Of a stretch of 64,000 nt of DNA, positions 1-12,267 are shown piece after piece. The notes under the pieces are model-generated. The model saw only the letters and a program-made list of their open reading frames with translations, did no database searches and had not been told where the DNA came from. Origin of the DNA: Anaeramoeba flamelloides (taxonomy: Eukaryota; Metamonada; Anaeramoebidae); NCBI GenBank assembly GCA_027625915.1, contig JANTQA010000026.1:1612001-1676000 (forward strand). Reading direction: 5' to 3'. The first letter of the stretch is position 1, and each line of letters opens with the position of its first letter. Both the position numbers and the translations under genes were made by a program.

Positions 1-588
1 AATGAAAAATCTTAGAATGCAATGAAAGGGTTTTTAGTATGTGGGATTTTTTGTAGTTAGTTATATTTTATAAGAGAATAAGGATGCGAGTTAATGACCA
101 TTCCTCAATTTTTTAGAATTTTCCAAGTAAATGCTTGGTCAATCTGCCGATTATATTGTTACCAAGAGTAAATTATTGCTGGGTCTTGATTATTGATTTA
201 ATTTCTTTCTATTAATATATTTTTCAAAAATCGATTGGTGTTTTTAAAGATCTCTTTGTTAATCAGATTTATATTTTTCTAATTTAAAATATTTTTAAAA
301 TTCTCATCAAATTTATCAACTATTAAATTATAATTAATTTTTAATACTTGTCTGAAAAATAGTATTATGAGTTATTATTAATATCCTATTCACAGAACTT
401 TAAATTTTTAAAGAATCTGTTATTTTTTGATGTATTAATTAGGATTTTTAACAAATATGATAAATTGCTCTTATATAGGTGTATTTGAATAATTAAAAAC
501 TAGTAATATTTTTCATACATTCATAAAATAATTAATTAAAATGTTGTAGAAAGAAGTAAATACTTTTTTTTCTTTTTTTATCTTGATG
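1..588. other. AT-rich non-coding stretch
   Basis: No reading frame of useful length, splice-flanked exon or RNA gene is visible. The sequence is AT-rich with short A and T runs. It could be intergenic or part of an intron of a gene beyond the left edge. Confidence 0.5.
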
Positions 589-1129
589 TAAACCCCATTT
601 CACTTAAAGAAGCCCATCTAGAAATGAAAAAGGTACTTTTTTTTTTAAGAACCAACCAAACTTATATTGTTTAGAAATATGAGAAATAATAAACTTCGTA
701 TTAGAGTCGTTAATTGTAAAAGAAGAGCCCGAACAAACCCTAAATTTCAAAAAAAAAAACAATGTTAATAAATTTTTTGGTATTCTTTCATTGTAACGTC
801 TTGTGCAAAATTCTCAATTTCTTTAGCAAATTAAAATTGATGACAATAAGATTTTTTAATTATAAATGTATGAATTTTATAAGAATCCACAAACCCTAAC
901 TTTTCTTAATGTTAATTTGGAGTTTCAAATAGGATTTTTTTTTTTCAAATTTTATTTTTTTTAAAAAAAAATAAAAGCAAAATACAAAAAAAAAAAATTT
1001 GTAAAATGAGAAAAAGAGATATTGATCTAAAAATTGAAATTTTAGTTTGAGTAGAATAATGAATTAAACTCATAGAATATCTTCTATTTCTTCAATAAAA
1101 ATGGACCCCTTTTTCTAAAAAAGAGTTTA
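589..1129 (+). mobile_element. Non-autonomous TIR element, family B copy 1
   Basis: The stretch aligns by eye with 45048-45602. Shared blocks include the ends and the interior around GACAATAAGATTTTTTA. The left end (TAAACCCCATTTCACTTAAAG) and the inverted right end (TAAACTCTTTTTTAGAAAAAG) form imperfect terminal inverted repeats. No coding capacity is visible. A more decayed relative lies at about 1960-2400. The class is unknown. The ends resemble those of family A (3045-3622), so the two may share a mobilising enzyme. Confidence 0.55.
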
Positions 1130-3044
1130 TTGTTTTTGATTTTGTGTTAAACTAACTACATTTTTTTAAAAACATTGGAATTATTTCAGAAAATATTTGA
1201 AAAGTTCTAATCAGGAGTTATTTTGATTTACAAAAATTCAAAAGATTTAGAAAAAAATATATAAGATTGCATATATAAGATAAAAACATAAAATTTTTGT
1301 TTTATAAATATTTATAATTTCAAAAAAATATCGAAATAAAATAATAGAAATTAATTAATTGACGAAAAACTCATTAAATAATATTGAAATCCTTTGAAGA
1401 AATAAAACCATAGTTTTTAAAAGATATGAAATAATTAAATATAAAGTTACAGAAGTCTAAAATAAACTTAAAATTAGATTTTTATAGAACAAAATTATAA
1501 AAAAAAATTGGAAATAATAATTATTAAATTTTTTTTTTTGATAATCTCTAAATTAAGTTGGATTTGGATATAATTTCTAAAGTAAATTATCATTGTTAAT
1601 AATAAATAAAAATATAAGACAAATTATATCTGGAAATATAAATTAAATTGGCCCAGTCGTGGATCTCGTAAAAAGTATTATCATAAAAAAAAAATATTGT
1701 ATTACTTTTTTTCTTGGTTTTATTTTTATATTATTTTCTCAGAAATTTTAATTCGAGATAATGGCAAAAAATACATTTTTATTATTTTTTTTTCAAATAA
1801 ACTTTCACATATTTTAATTTGAGTGGGTATTATGGATTTTCTACTCCACTTAGAAATAAATCCAAATACCTTTCCACGCACATAAACTAGCAACAAATGA
1901 AAAACAGATAAATTATTATTTTAACAAACAAATAATTTGACATCATTTAGAAATAAAAGAAATAATAAAACATATTTTAGAGTTGATATTCATAAAATAA
2001 ATACCTTTAATAACTAGAATTTTCAAAAAAAGATAGAATCTTGATAAATTTTGAAGAGAAGTTCAAGGAAATCCAATCAAAAATTTTAATTAAAATCTTT
2101 TGAAAATTTAGAATTGCTAACAATAAGATTTCATATTCATAAACATCTGAATTTTAAAATAAATTAAAAAAACTCATTTTTTTAAAGTGAATTTGGATTT
2201 TCAAACATTTTTTTTTAATCATAATTGACTTTTTTTAAAAAAATAAAAAAAAAAAAAAAACAAGAAGTAAATTAACTAAAAAAAAAAAAACTAAATTCGA
2301 AAAAATGATTATCATAGTGGCTCACAGATTCTAAAAAAAAAATAAAATCTTAAGATAATAATCTTTTTTTGAAAAAATTCAATTTAATCTTGGAATGTTA
2401 TAGTTAATCTGTGATTTCATCAGAACCCTTTATAATAGATATTAAAATCTGATGTAACATTCTGTTTTTTCTTCTAAAATTTGTGAATAATTTTAATAAA
2501 AATTTATTCATTATTTTTTAAATTTTATCATCTTGTAATTCTATTGTTGAGAAATTCAGCCCCCCCACCTTTTTTTGTTTTTTTTTATTAAAATAAAACA
2601 AGAAGATACTAATTTTATAATTTTTTTTACTTTGTTTTTATCAATTCTTCTTCTTTTTTTTTTTTTTTTATCAAAGTTGAAAAAAGAACAAACAAACTGA
2701 GTTAATCAAATTGAGGTGAAGAAGAAATCTTGTAGAATAAAATTAACCTTTGTTTTATATACAAAAATAATACGAAAAAAAAAATAAAAATAAAATCGAA
2801 GAAAATTCCAAATTTTAATTTTTTACTCTCATTTACAACATTTACGAAAAGACAATTAAACGAAAATAATCCAAGTATACTAAGTTAATTTAAATAATAA
2901 TACTAAAACACAACAAGATTACGTAATCAAGTTTAATTTCAAAACTCTTTTCTTTTCGTTTCTTAACTCTGAAATAAAAATATAAAAAAAGATGAAATTG
3001 AATAATCAAAAAAAAAAAAAAAAAAAAAAAATAACTCTTAAATA
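1130..3044. other. Non-coding stretch with a decayed family B copy
   Basis: No gene is visible. Around 1960-2400 there is a diverged relative of the family B element, recognisable by its shared interior (GACAATAAGATTT and following). The rest is AT-rich, with A/T homopolymers of 10-25 bases and a 7-C run near 2561. Confidence 0.45.
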
Positions 3045-3622
3045 TAAACTATTTTTCATAAATTTTGACTCACTTTATAATGTTAATGGGAGTTGTTTTG
3101 AGGGTTGATTCCAGTATTCTTTACAAAAAATATTTTCAAATTTTTGGATCAGAATCATTTTTTCTAATTTTGCAAATTTTTCTTTTACTTTTCTTTATTT
3201 TTTTTTTCTTTTTTTTTCTTTTTCTTTTTTTTTTCTTTTTTTTTTTTTTTAAAAGATCATGTGGAAAAAAAAAAAGAGATTTTCGAAAAGAAAAATAATC
3301 ACTAAGAAAATTGAGACTATGTAATGTCTTTGAAAATGGATTTAATTATTCATAAAAAATCTTGTTGTTCAACTTTTTTTCAGTGAAAGTTCAGTAATAA
3401 AAAATCGGTAATGCTCATTTCAAAAATTTTGACTCACTTTTTTTTAGTTTTTGGTTTTATTTTTTTTAATTTTTAATATATCAGGCTTTTATAGATTTAG
3501 AATAACTTTAAAGAGAATTACAAATCATATTTAGTTATTAATTGCTCTTGAATACTAAAGGATAATTTTTTTTTTTTCAATTTATTATTTCAGGTGAGTC
3601 ACAATTTTTGAAAAAGAGTTTA
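3045..3622 (+). mobile_element. Non-autonomous TIR element, family A copy 1
   Basis: The left end (TAAACTATTTTTCATAAATT then TTGACTCAC) and the inverted right end (TAAACTCTTTTTCAAAAATT then GTGACTCAC) are nearly perfect inverted repeats of about 29 bp. Further copies lie at 31084-31703 (opposite orientation) and from about 49137. The interior is dominated by T-rich low complexity. The 77-codon open frame at 3065-3298 lies inside the element, is mostly Phe/Leu from poly-T, and I do not consider it a gene. Confidence 0.65.
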
Positions 3623-3859
3623 CTATTCTAATTAAATTAAATTTGTATTGAAATTCAAACTTGAAATTTTTACATTTGAAAAATAATTTAGTATATATCG
3701 ATATACTAAAATGCTAATCCATATATTTATAAATAAGAATTTTTTCATAAAAAAAATATTAAACACATGTAATAAAATAAATAAATTTCATCATCATTAT
3801 TATTCTAATGGACAATAAGAAAAAATAATCTCATATGATAAATAAATATATAAAAGTGT

Positions 3860-6800
3860 TTATAAAACTTCTCCAGAAAGTTCTATAATTTGTTCTTTAA
3901 AATTTTCAAATGTGACCTCTTTAAATTCATAAAATTGGTTTCCAGGGATTGGTATTTGATACTTTGAAATCTGGCTATCACCATCTGAATAAATCTCCAT
4001 CATTTCGTATAATTTGTTTAAAATTTTTTTAGAGATCTTGCCTTTTAAATTATGCTCGTCTAAAATCTGTTCCAAATCGACTCTATTCATTGGGCGATAA
4101 CACAGGCATGAAGAAAATCTCGGCGAGAACAATTGTTCATTCGATTTGAATCTTTTCATCATATAATTATTTGACCAAAGATCATCCCAAAAGCAATACC
4201 AATACGAACAGGCCGGGTGTGAATCATAGAACCTTAATTTGCCATAAATATAGTCCAAACCTTCTCGATGGTCTTCAATGATTGTTAACAGGTGCTCATT
4301 GACTTCAAAATCTTCCAAGTATTTTTCTAGGTATTGCCGAGGAATTCTGTCGTTGTTGAAAACGAAATACCAAAATCCCCAGCTTAGGGTTTCTTGCTTT
4401 CTTAATCTTTTATAAATTAATTCGTCTCTGTATGCCTGTAACTCTTCAAGATAGTTTGGCAAATTTTGTTGGATGAGGTTAAAGTTATCTTCATTTTCAA
4501 TTAGCCTCTTTAATTTATCAGACATGTAGAAACTAGGTGTGATGCCAATTTCTGCGTTACCGATTGTGGTTGTTTCACGAGAGTACGTTTTCCCCTGATA
4601 GGTGCCCTCACCGTCTTTGTAAGTAATGGCGCAATGGAACCCCGGTGCCCAGGGCAAATCCTTATTTGCCTTCACCTTGAAAACGCCATATTTGAAGGTG
4701 AATTCAATTCGCACGGTTTTCTTATTTGCACCCTTCCCAACGCTTTTGGTGTGGGTTTCGGTATGATAAAAATAAACAGTTTGCCCGTGCAATGCTCTCA
4801 AATTGATTCTAACTGATCGCCGATTGATAATATCTTGGGTTTTGTTGAGCCGGCATAGATTATAAAAATCGTCGTCTTCTAAAACGACTGGGTCCGCGTC
4901 ATCATAGACCATGGTGGCGCGGAATGGGAAAGGATCGATCCACATTTTACCAAAGCAAGTTTCTGATTCCACTTGATTAGTTTTGGGATCGACGCCGTCC
5001 CAATAGACATCAACGCCTTCCAAAAATTTTTGAGCAAACATTCGATCAAGCATTGCATCCCTTGAGATGGGCACTAGCCCATTTTGATACGCAGAAACGC
5101 CAAGCTGCGCGACAATTAGTTTTTCTTTGTTAAGTCTCTTGACAATGTTTTCATACTTGGGATCTGATCGGAATAGCCCTTCCCAAAAGGGATGCCAAAT
5201 TCTTAATTTTCGTTCTCTTTGTAAATCATATTCTAAATCTTCCTTCGAAAAATCAATTCGGCCTGTTAAATTTTTCCATTTTTTTTGGAAAATGGATAAC
5301 GAGAGTAAAGTGTAAAAGCCTAGGATCAATATATTCAGCCCATGAACGACATTGAGCCCAATGCTTAGATACCTTTCATAGTGGCTTTTTTCCTTTTTAC
5401 TAAAGATCACTAAGCAAAACGACACAACTATTGTAATAAGAGTCGTTAGCCGTGCTGACTGATCCATTCGATCGTCATTTTTGCTGATAAAGGGTGCTGT
5501 GATAAAACTTAGGCATGCAAAGATAAATAAAATACTCATTGTGATCGATACCTGTGCAAGCTTTTGTGAAATTAATACTGTTGGGATAATTAATGCAAAT
5601 TTAATAAACATGATAATGACCTTATAAAATGCCCATTTCCTTTCGTAACCCTTATATAAAAATTTATATGGGCACTTGTCATTATCTAAATCACTTTGAT
5701 AATCTTGGTCGGTGTACTCCTTGTAAATCCCCTCCTCGTCATATTCAATTGGCTTGGGTTTATTCTTTTTGATTAATTTATATCCCCAATAGGGCACATA
5801 AAACGTTACCAAGAGCATTGTAAAAATGGAAAAAACTGCATGCGTTGCGTGGCTTGCCTTCCAACACCCGCCCTTCTTTGCAAATACCTTTTTAAAGGTA
5901 TTGTTGTCACCATAGCAACTAATAACCTCAATACAATTCTTCGAGACAGGCAAATACAAACTAATGATTATTGTTAATAAAATCTGCGCAAGATACCTTT
6001 CAGTCTTGGAGCGCTTTTTCCATTTTCTTACTTCGTGACCATCAGTAATAAGATCAGGATCACCTTTGTTTTTTTTTTTTAATATCACTTTTTTTTTATT
6101 ATTAATTAGAATATACAATTTTTGAAAAATTAATAAAAATAATTTTAAAAACAGAAAACCTTAGGATATGTTAGTCGTGAACAAAAAAAGTTTTTTAAAA
6201 TATTTGTAAAAAAATATAGACAATAAAAAAAATTTTAAGCAATTGCAATGGTTATTAATGGAAAATTAAGTATTCTTATTTTTAAAAACATCAGTTATAT
6301 AAAGATAAAGATATTTCTTAATTTCTAGAAGTAAAGAAAGAGAGTATATTTAGAAAAAAATAATTAAAACTGTAAAAAAACTGAGTAATTTCTCAAATGC
6401 TTTTCAAGTTATTTATAACAATTGACTTTGTTAAAAAATTAACTAAAAATACTATAATATAATTCGCTTGAACTTATAAACTAATATTCACTTTTATTTT
6501 ATATTTATTCATCAATTAAGAAAAATTTTATCATTATTATTTTTATTTTATTTTTTTTTTTATAAAAATGAACTTTGCATTAAATTATTTTTAAAAAATA
6601 ATAAATAGTAATTAAGATTTACTTTTACTAGTTTTTTAATAAGAATCGATATATATATATATATTTCAAGTATTTCCAAAAAGGTTGAGCTTTTTTTTTT
6701 AGGTATTTCAAATAATATTTTCTTTGTTAGTTGTTCTATTTGTAAATTGGAAATATAAAGTTAAGAGGAACTATCAATATGGAATGAATGGGTAATTATT

Positions 6801-9464
6801 GCATATATTTCAAAATATTTACAAAAAATGAAAATAAAATCTAAACAATTTTTTTGAACAAAACATAAACCATTTTCTAGGCAAAGACCCCCAGTTTTAA
6901 TGAGTGAATTAAAAGTTTTTGAAGGGTTTAAATGGATATTAGAAGAAAAAATATATTTTGGAAAGTTTCAAAATTGTAATCATTTTTTTCTTTTTTCTTT
7001 TTTTCGATTTTTTTTTGAAACGTAATTCATTTGAAAAGGTTTTTTTATTGCAAGATCAATAATCACCAAGTGAAATGGCGTTATTTTAATGTTACTGAAA
7101 CAGTGAAAATAATTGTAGAGAAATCATATTTATTTCTATTGGATTTTTATTTGGATCTTCTATTGAAGATCAAAATTTACCTTGTTATTTTTTTCTCAAT
7201 AGGGTAACCAAGAATTTGAGTTTTTAAATTGTTAAGAAAATTTATCTATTTTTTTCGTTTTATTCCATACAAATATCAACTATCCTTTAATGTGTATTAT
7301 TATACTTATTTTTTATTAGTTCTTCAAAGTTCAATTAAAAAATAATTGATATTTGAAAAAAGTTTTGGGAACCTTTGACTGAAACAAAGTTTTGGGAACC
7401 TTTGACTGAAACAAAGTTTAGGTACGAATAAATTCAATAGCAGAGAAACAATATGGTAAGGATCCAAACAATTTTTTAAAGAATAAAATACAGCTATATT
7501 TTTTTAATTGTTTTTAAGGGAATATAATCACCATAACATCAACCAAAATTGAAATATGTCACAGTTTATTAAAAATTATATTGGCTCTCTTAAGCTCTAA
7601 CCCTATAAAAAAATTGTTAAAAAAAGTAAATAAATAATTTTGGTTTTACCATTCTGAAAAAATTTTTCAAATCGATTTTAATTGTAAAACTGTAGTAAAC
7701 GTTCTCATTTTCAAATATTATTTTAATGATTTTTTTTTGTTAATTTTAAAACAAAAACTCAAGTCGAAAAATTAGATTGGTTCTTGAATTAAAAATAGAA
7801 ATCAAAACAACACATAAAACCAAAATTTAAGAATGTTCAATTTTGCAAATTTGAGATTTAATTTTAAAACTTAGTAATAAAGTATAATTTTTTTGGATTT
7901 TTATATTGCCAGACCTTATTTCATGTGAAATTGGCTTTAGGGCTTTAAAAATAGGTCTTAATCAAGTTTGGGGAATTTCAGTTTCATATATCTTCATTGA
8001 TCAGTGAACAAAAGTAAAAAAATTATTGGAAAATTTTCATTTTCAATACCCATTTTACAATTAAAACCGATTTGACAATTTTAATGCATTCTGCAAGTTT
8101 TTTTTAAGAATGGTTACTAATATTTACAATTAAAATTTCAGAGAAAAATATTTTAAAAAAAAAAAGATTATCGATTTTGAAAGTGAGTTTCAGAATTTTA
8201 TTTATGTTTTTTTTCAAAATTCCCTTTTTTAGAAGATTTTCAAACTAAATTCAATTTGAATAATATTGTAATTATCCATTTTGATGATATTTAGTAATCA
8301 TTTGAATATAATTTTCTAAATAAATGTTATCCAAATTCAACTATTCTAGAGATCTCAAAAAAAAAAAAAAAATTAAAAAAATAATATTTTTTTCAAGAAT
8401 TCTGTATTTTAGAAAAGAGAATTTCATTATTTCACTAGCATTTATTATATAATTTTTTCTTTAATTGTATCCTAACTTTTTAAAAAATAAATTGATTTAA
8501 TCTTATAATATAATTTCAAGTTAATTAAAAAGTTTTTGTTAATTTATTAAATTGTTTGTTTGTTTAAATTTCATTTTTTTTTTTTTTAATTAATTTCCCA
8601 TTATTAGAAAATAAAAAAAAAATAATTTTGTTTAATTCCTACAACGAAATATCTTACAAACATTGATAATTCAATTAAATTTTCAAAAAATTTTCATAAA
8701 AATGAATAAAAAAAATAAATTTAAAATGGATTTTGAAAAAACTTACGAAATGAAATCCAAACTAAAACAAGCGTCAGCCAAAACCAAACTAAAGGTGTTG
8801 TTCTAATATAATTAAAGCTAATTGCAATAGCACTCGCAACACCCCCCCAAAATTTCAAAAAGGAATCTGGTAAAAGATCTGGGATACTATGTAAAAATAA
8901 AGAAAGAATTTGGAAAAAATCTCGAAAAATATCAAATTTTACAAAATCAAAAGCCCATTTAAAATATCCAATAACTTGAATTGCAATTGTTGCAAGAGCC
9001 ACCTTTGACATTGTATATGCATCGCCAACGTTTTCAAAAGAGAGGTTAGTAAATTGACGGAATTCTTGGGAGTGGCAAAATTCTGTAAAATCATTTATTT
9101 TTGCATGCGCAAGGTTGGAAAACGGTGTTTGTATTGATCCAAATGCGTCACTAATTTTGTTTACACCAGTCCCATAAAGACGGGCACCCTCATCAATATT
9201 TTTATTCAAAGTACCTAATAATGGCTGTGATTCGCTATTAATACTACCAATTACATTGTGTGTACCCTGTGAAATTGTATTTGTTGTGATTTCGATCCCT
9301 TGTTGGATATTGTCTTGTGCATTCCTTACAAGATTATTATTTCCAAGGTTTCTAACTTCGTTAACAACAGTGCTAACACCACCTTGGATATTACTTTCGA
9401 CATTATTCAACATTTCTCCGCCTTGTTGGATAACATTGTTCCCTAAGAGAAGACAAAGATACAT
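3860..9464 (-). CDS. Multi-pass membrane protein of unknown family, two exons
   Basis: Exon 1 is 9464-8747 and exon 2 is 6063-3860. The donor at 8746 reads GTAAGT, the acceptor AG lies at 6065-6064, and the codon phase is kept (C|GT, Arg240). The product is 973 aa. Residues 1-110 are Gly/Asn/Gln-rich amphipathic repeats with no clear signal peptide. Hydrophobic segments lie near 153-173, 205-222, 223-239, 264-278, 313-333, 386-405, 412-432, 445-461 and 473-498. Cysteines 283, 289 and 306 sit in the loop between the fourth and fifth of these. A hydrophilic, probably cytosolic C-terminal half follows (500-973). The multi-TM block resembles the C-terminal membrane module seen in some large protist surface proteins and TRP-like proteins, but I cannot name a family, so channel or receptor roles are guesses. 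The ATG at 9464 is preceded by an A-rich leader. The CTTCTCTTAG just inside it could instead be a splice acceptor, which would add upstream exons. Confidence 0.7.
6876..7330 (+). repeat. Dispersed repeat, family J copy 1
   Basis: The sequence matches about 53915-54560 over several hundred bases. Shared blocks include GGATATTAGAAGAAAAA-like and TTTCTATTGGATTTTTATTT segments. It is non-coding, and its ends are not clearly defined. It lies within the membrane-gene intron. Confidence 0.5.
7361..7414 (+). repeat. 27-bp perfect direct repeat, two units
   Basis: Two adjacent identical 27-bp units begin AGTTTTGGGAACC. The related copy near 54570 has a single, diverged unit, so the duplication appears specific to this locus. 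Confidence 0.85.
7648..8114 (+). mobile_element. Non-autonomous TIR element, family C copy 1
   Basis: The element begins ACCATTCT and ends AGAATGGT. The inner parts of the arms repeat a TCAAATCGATTTTAATTGTA motif in inverted form. A second copy lies at 11815-12267. It is 467 bp with no coding capacity. The class is unknown. Confidence 0.6.
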
Positions 9465-9570
9465 ATTTTGTTTTTGTTATTGTGTTTGTGTTTGTTGAAA
9501 TACAGTCAAAAAATGTTTGAATATTTTTTTTTTATTGTTGAAGGAGGAGTTGTTAATTATCCTTATTTGA

Positions 9571-9970
9571 CGTTAGGTTTTTTTTACTTTGAGAAATAAA
9601 CTGAAAATTTATTTAATTTTCGGTTTATTTCGGAAATTTAAAAAAACCTAGGACACTCTCACAAATAAACAGAAAACTCAAGAAAACCTAACGGCGGTTT
9701 TCCAGAATTCAAAAGAATAGAGTGAAATTAAAGATTTTACTCAATTCTTTTGAATTCTGGAAAAGCGCTGTTAGGTTTTTTTTAATTTTAGAAATTAAAA
9801 GAACATTCAATAAATTTTCTTTTTATTTCTCAAATTAAAATAATTCGTCATTAGCTTTTCCTGAATTTAAAATAATTGAGTAAAATCTTTAATTTCACTC
9901 CATTCTTTTGAATCCTGGAAAACCTAGGCACTTTACAGCACTCTATTGCCCTCTGACGACACTTCCAGAA
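9571..9970 (+). repeat. Foldback/hairpin repeat, copy 1, upstream of the membrane gene
   Basis: Several nested inverted repeats are visible. The strongest has arms around CCAGAATTCAAAAGAATAGA and its complement ending TTTTGAATTCTGG. A second has arms around AAATAAACTGAAAATTT. The tail contains CCTAGGCACTTTACAGCACT. Related modules occur near 18140-19800, 26505-26850, 32930-33460, 49850-50310 and 60575-61010. This copy starts about 107 bp upstream of the minus-strand ATG at 9464, so it lies in that gene's promoter or leader region. Confidence 0.65.
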
Positions 9971-11640
9971 TTCCTAATTTTTTATTTAGAAATTTTATTA
10001 AAGATTTTCATATTTTTTTCTTACCCACTAGGGATAATAAGCACGTTGTGTATTTTTTGTTATAATATCAAAAATATTATTATTTTTTAATATCTAGATC
10101 TATTAATTTTTTTTAATTTGGATATCCAGATTTTACGATTATTTTCAGGCCGGGCAGTTCCAGAGAAAAGCAAAAGTGTTTGAATTTTTAAAAGATTTTT
10201 AAATATCAAAAACTTTATTAAAATTGATTTCAAATTGAAAATAATTAGTTTAAAAAAACAAAAATTGAACCAAAAATTATTATGTTTTTTTTTTTTTAAA
10301 AAAAAACATTGCGAATCATTTATGATTGTTCACAGATACTTTGGATTTTAAATAATAAAATTCAAAAAAAAAAAAGGGGGGGGGGGGACAGTATGACGAA
10401 TCTTTTTAGTTTTTTAAATTCCTTTATTTTTTAAGAAAGTTTGATCACAATTTTAGAACAAAACAAACAATTCTTGAAAACCAACCACTAAGTATTTCAC
10501 AATATCTGTTTTTTTTTTTTTTTCTAAAAAAGAAGAGATCAAAAATTTTGATTTCCATCACTTCATATGAATAATAGTAATAATAAATCCTAGATAACAA
10601 AAAAATATTAAATTAATCGTAAAATTAAAGAGTCATTATCATAATAAAAATAACAATGATAAAAAATAATAAATGATTCATAATTTCGAAATAATATTTC
10701 TAATTTTTATTTTTCTCTGTTCTAAAAATAAAATATCAGAAATTTGTTTTTAATTAAAAAAGCAATTTATACCTTTCAGAAATATCATCATGTATCTATC
10801 TCAATAAATTTTATAAATGGTATAAATTCTATCTAATTATGTTTTTGTTCTGGGATTCGTTCTTTTTTTGTTTCTTGGAAAAATTGTGTTACTTTTCTTC
10901 AAAATGAAATTTAATTGAAAATTTTTACAAAATAAAAATACAATTTTTTTTTTTCTGTAACTAGTAGAATACACACCACCAATTTCAAAAAAATTTTAAA
11001 ACCAAAATTAAAATTAAACTATTTTTTCTATGGATTTAGAAATTAAATTTCTATTTTTTGTTATTTTCTTCAATCAAAAAAAGAAAAAATCTAATTACAA
11101 CAGAACATTCAAGTTATAAATGATTTTCTTTCTAGAGTCTATTTATAATTTGACCAAACCCACAGGAAATAAATAATCTCCAAAAGTAGGTCTCATTAAT
11201 GAAAATGAAAATCAGAAGTTTGGTGTTTATTAAAGATTTAATTTTTGAAAAGAAAAATTTTCTTCAAAGTAAGAAATTAAATACTGTTTTCAAATCCTAC
11301 TCTTAAACTAAATAACTTTTTATCCTTTAGAAATTCAAAATTTTTAGAGTGGTTTTCATAAAAAATTATTTCCAAAAAAATTGAAAAATTATTCAAAACT
11401 TTCTTAAATTTCTTAAAATTGTAGTTTTTTAATGCATTCCTTTTTTCAATGCAGATCTATTTGAATACATTTCGTTTTTAAATCAAAAAATAGACATTAT
11501 GTAAACATTTTTAAAGTTATTAAATTCAAATTTCTAGATGAACTCTTAATTATATTCCAAAAAAAATATGTTTTATTTATGTTTCCAAAATGAATTGAAA
11601 ACGTTTATGTTTATTCTCTTACCATTCTAGAAAAAAATTG
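9971..11640. other. Non-coding stretch with a poly-G tract and a dispersed repeat
   Basis: No gene is visible. A 12-G run lies at 10376-10387. About 10940-11510 matches 42955-43520, inside the second WD40 gene's large intron, through shared blocks such as ACATTCAAGTTATAAATG and TTTTTTGTTATTTTCTTCAA. That is a dispersed repeat without clear ends. Confidence 0.5.
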
Positions 11641-11807
11641 TTTAAGGGACTAATCTCGATTAAATTTTTTTACCTAAATTTAATAGAGATTGAGAACATT
11701 TTTTGCAAATTACTTAGATTTGAAAACCCTATTTATTTCCAATATTAAACATATTTCTAGATAAGGAATCCTTATTTAGAAATTGGTCAAAAAAAAAAAA
11801 TAATAGA
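11641..11807 (+). repeat. Well-conserved dispersed repeat, family H copy 1
   Basis: About 165 bp match 61366-61533 closely, including AAACATATTTCT, GATAAGGAATCCTTATTTAG (itself a small palindrome) and an A-tract followed by TAATAGAGA. It is non-coding. The strong conservation over 50 kb suggests recent spread or shared function. Confidence 0.6.
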
Positions 11808-11814
11808 GAATAGT

Positions 11815-12267
11815 ACCTGAAAGGAAAAAAAATTGTCAAATGGATTTTAATTGTAAAACAGTAGTAAAAGTTCTCATTTTCTAATACTTTTTTTTTTTTT
11901 TCATTCATTTTAAAAGAAAAAGCAATATCAAAAAAATTACATTGGTTCTTGAATTAAAAATAGAATTCATAAACATCAAATAAAACGAAAATTTAAGCAT
12001 GTTCAATTTTCTAAATTTGAGTTTGAATTGAAAACATTAGGAAAAAAGTGAATTTTTTGGCTTTTTTATTTTTTTGATTTTTTTTCTAATAATGTGAAAT
12101 TGGTTTTAAGATTTTAACAATAAGGTATTAATCCAGCTTGTGGGATTTCAGTTTCGGTTATCTTTATTGAACAATAAGTAAAAAAATAAAAAAAAATTGA
12201 AAATTTTCCTTTTCACTACCCATTTTACAATTAAAACTGATTTGACAATTTTTGTTTCAGGAATGGT
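11815..12267 (+). mobile_element. Non-autonomous TIR element, family C copy 2
   Basis: This is a relative of 7648-8114 over its whole length, with degenerate ends (ACCTGAAAGG and CAGGAATGGT). It abuts the 3' edge of the family H repeat. The family H copy at 61366-61533 lacks it, so this is probably an insertion next to that repeat. Confidence 0.55.

Larger units (their letters stand above)
6064..8746 (-). other. Large intron of the membrane-protein gene, with repeats
   Basis: This 2,683-bp intron is bounded by GTAAGT and an A-rich ...CAAAG acceptor. The evidence is that the upstream frame ends in a donor, the downstream frame has no usable ATG before its membrane block (it would open with a TTG at 6118), and the two join in phase. 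Other acceptors are possible because the tract before 6064 is poly-A rather than pyrimidine-rich. It carries a family J repeat, a 27-bp tandem duplication and a family C element. Confidence 0.6.

Noticed and set aside
3065-3298. 77-codon frame, and its relatives at 31404-31683
   Set aside because: It lies inside family A mobile elements and consists of poly-T/poly-A derived low complexity.
6064-6118. Membrane-protein frame starting at 6118
   Set aside because: The first codon is TTG and the first 18 residues are poly-Lys from an A tract. A phase-consistent splice acceptor at 6064 explains the frame better.
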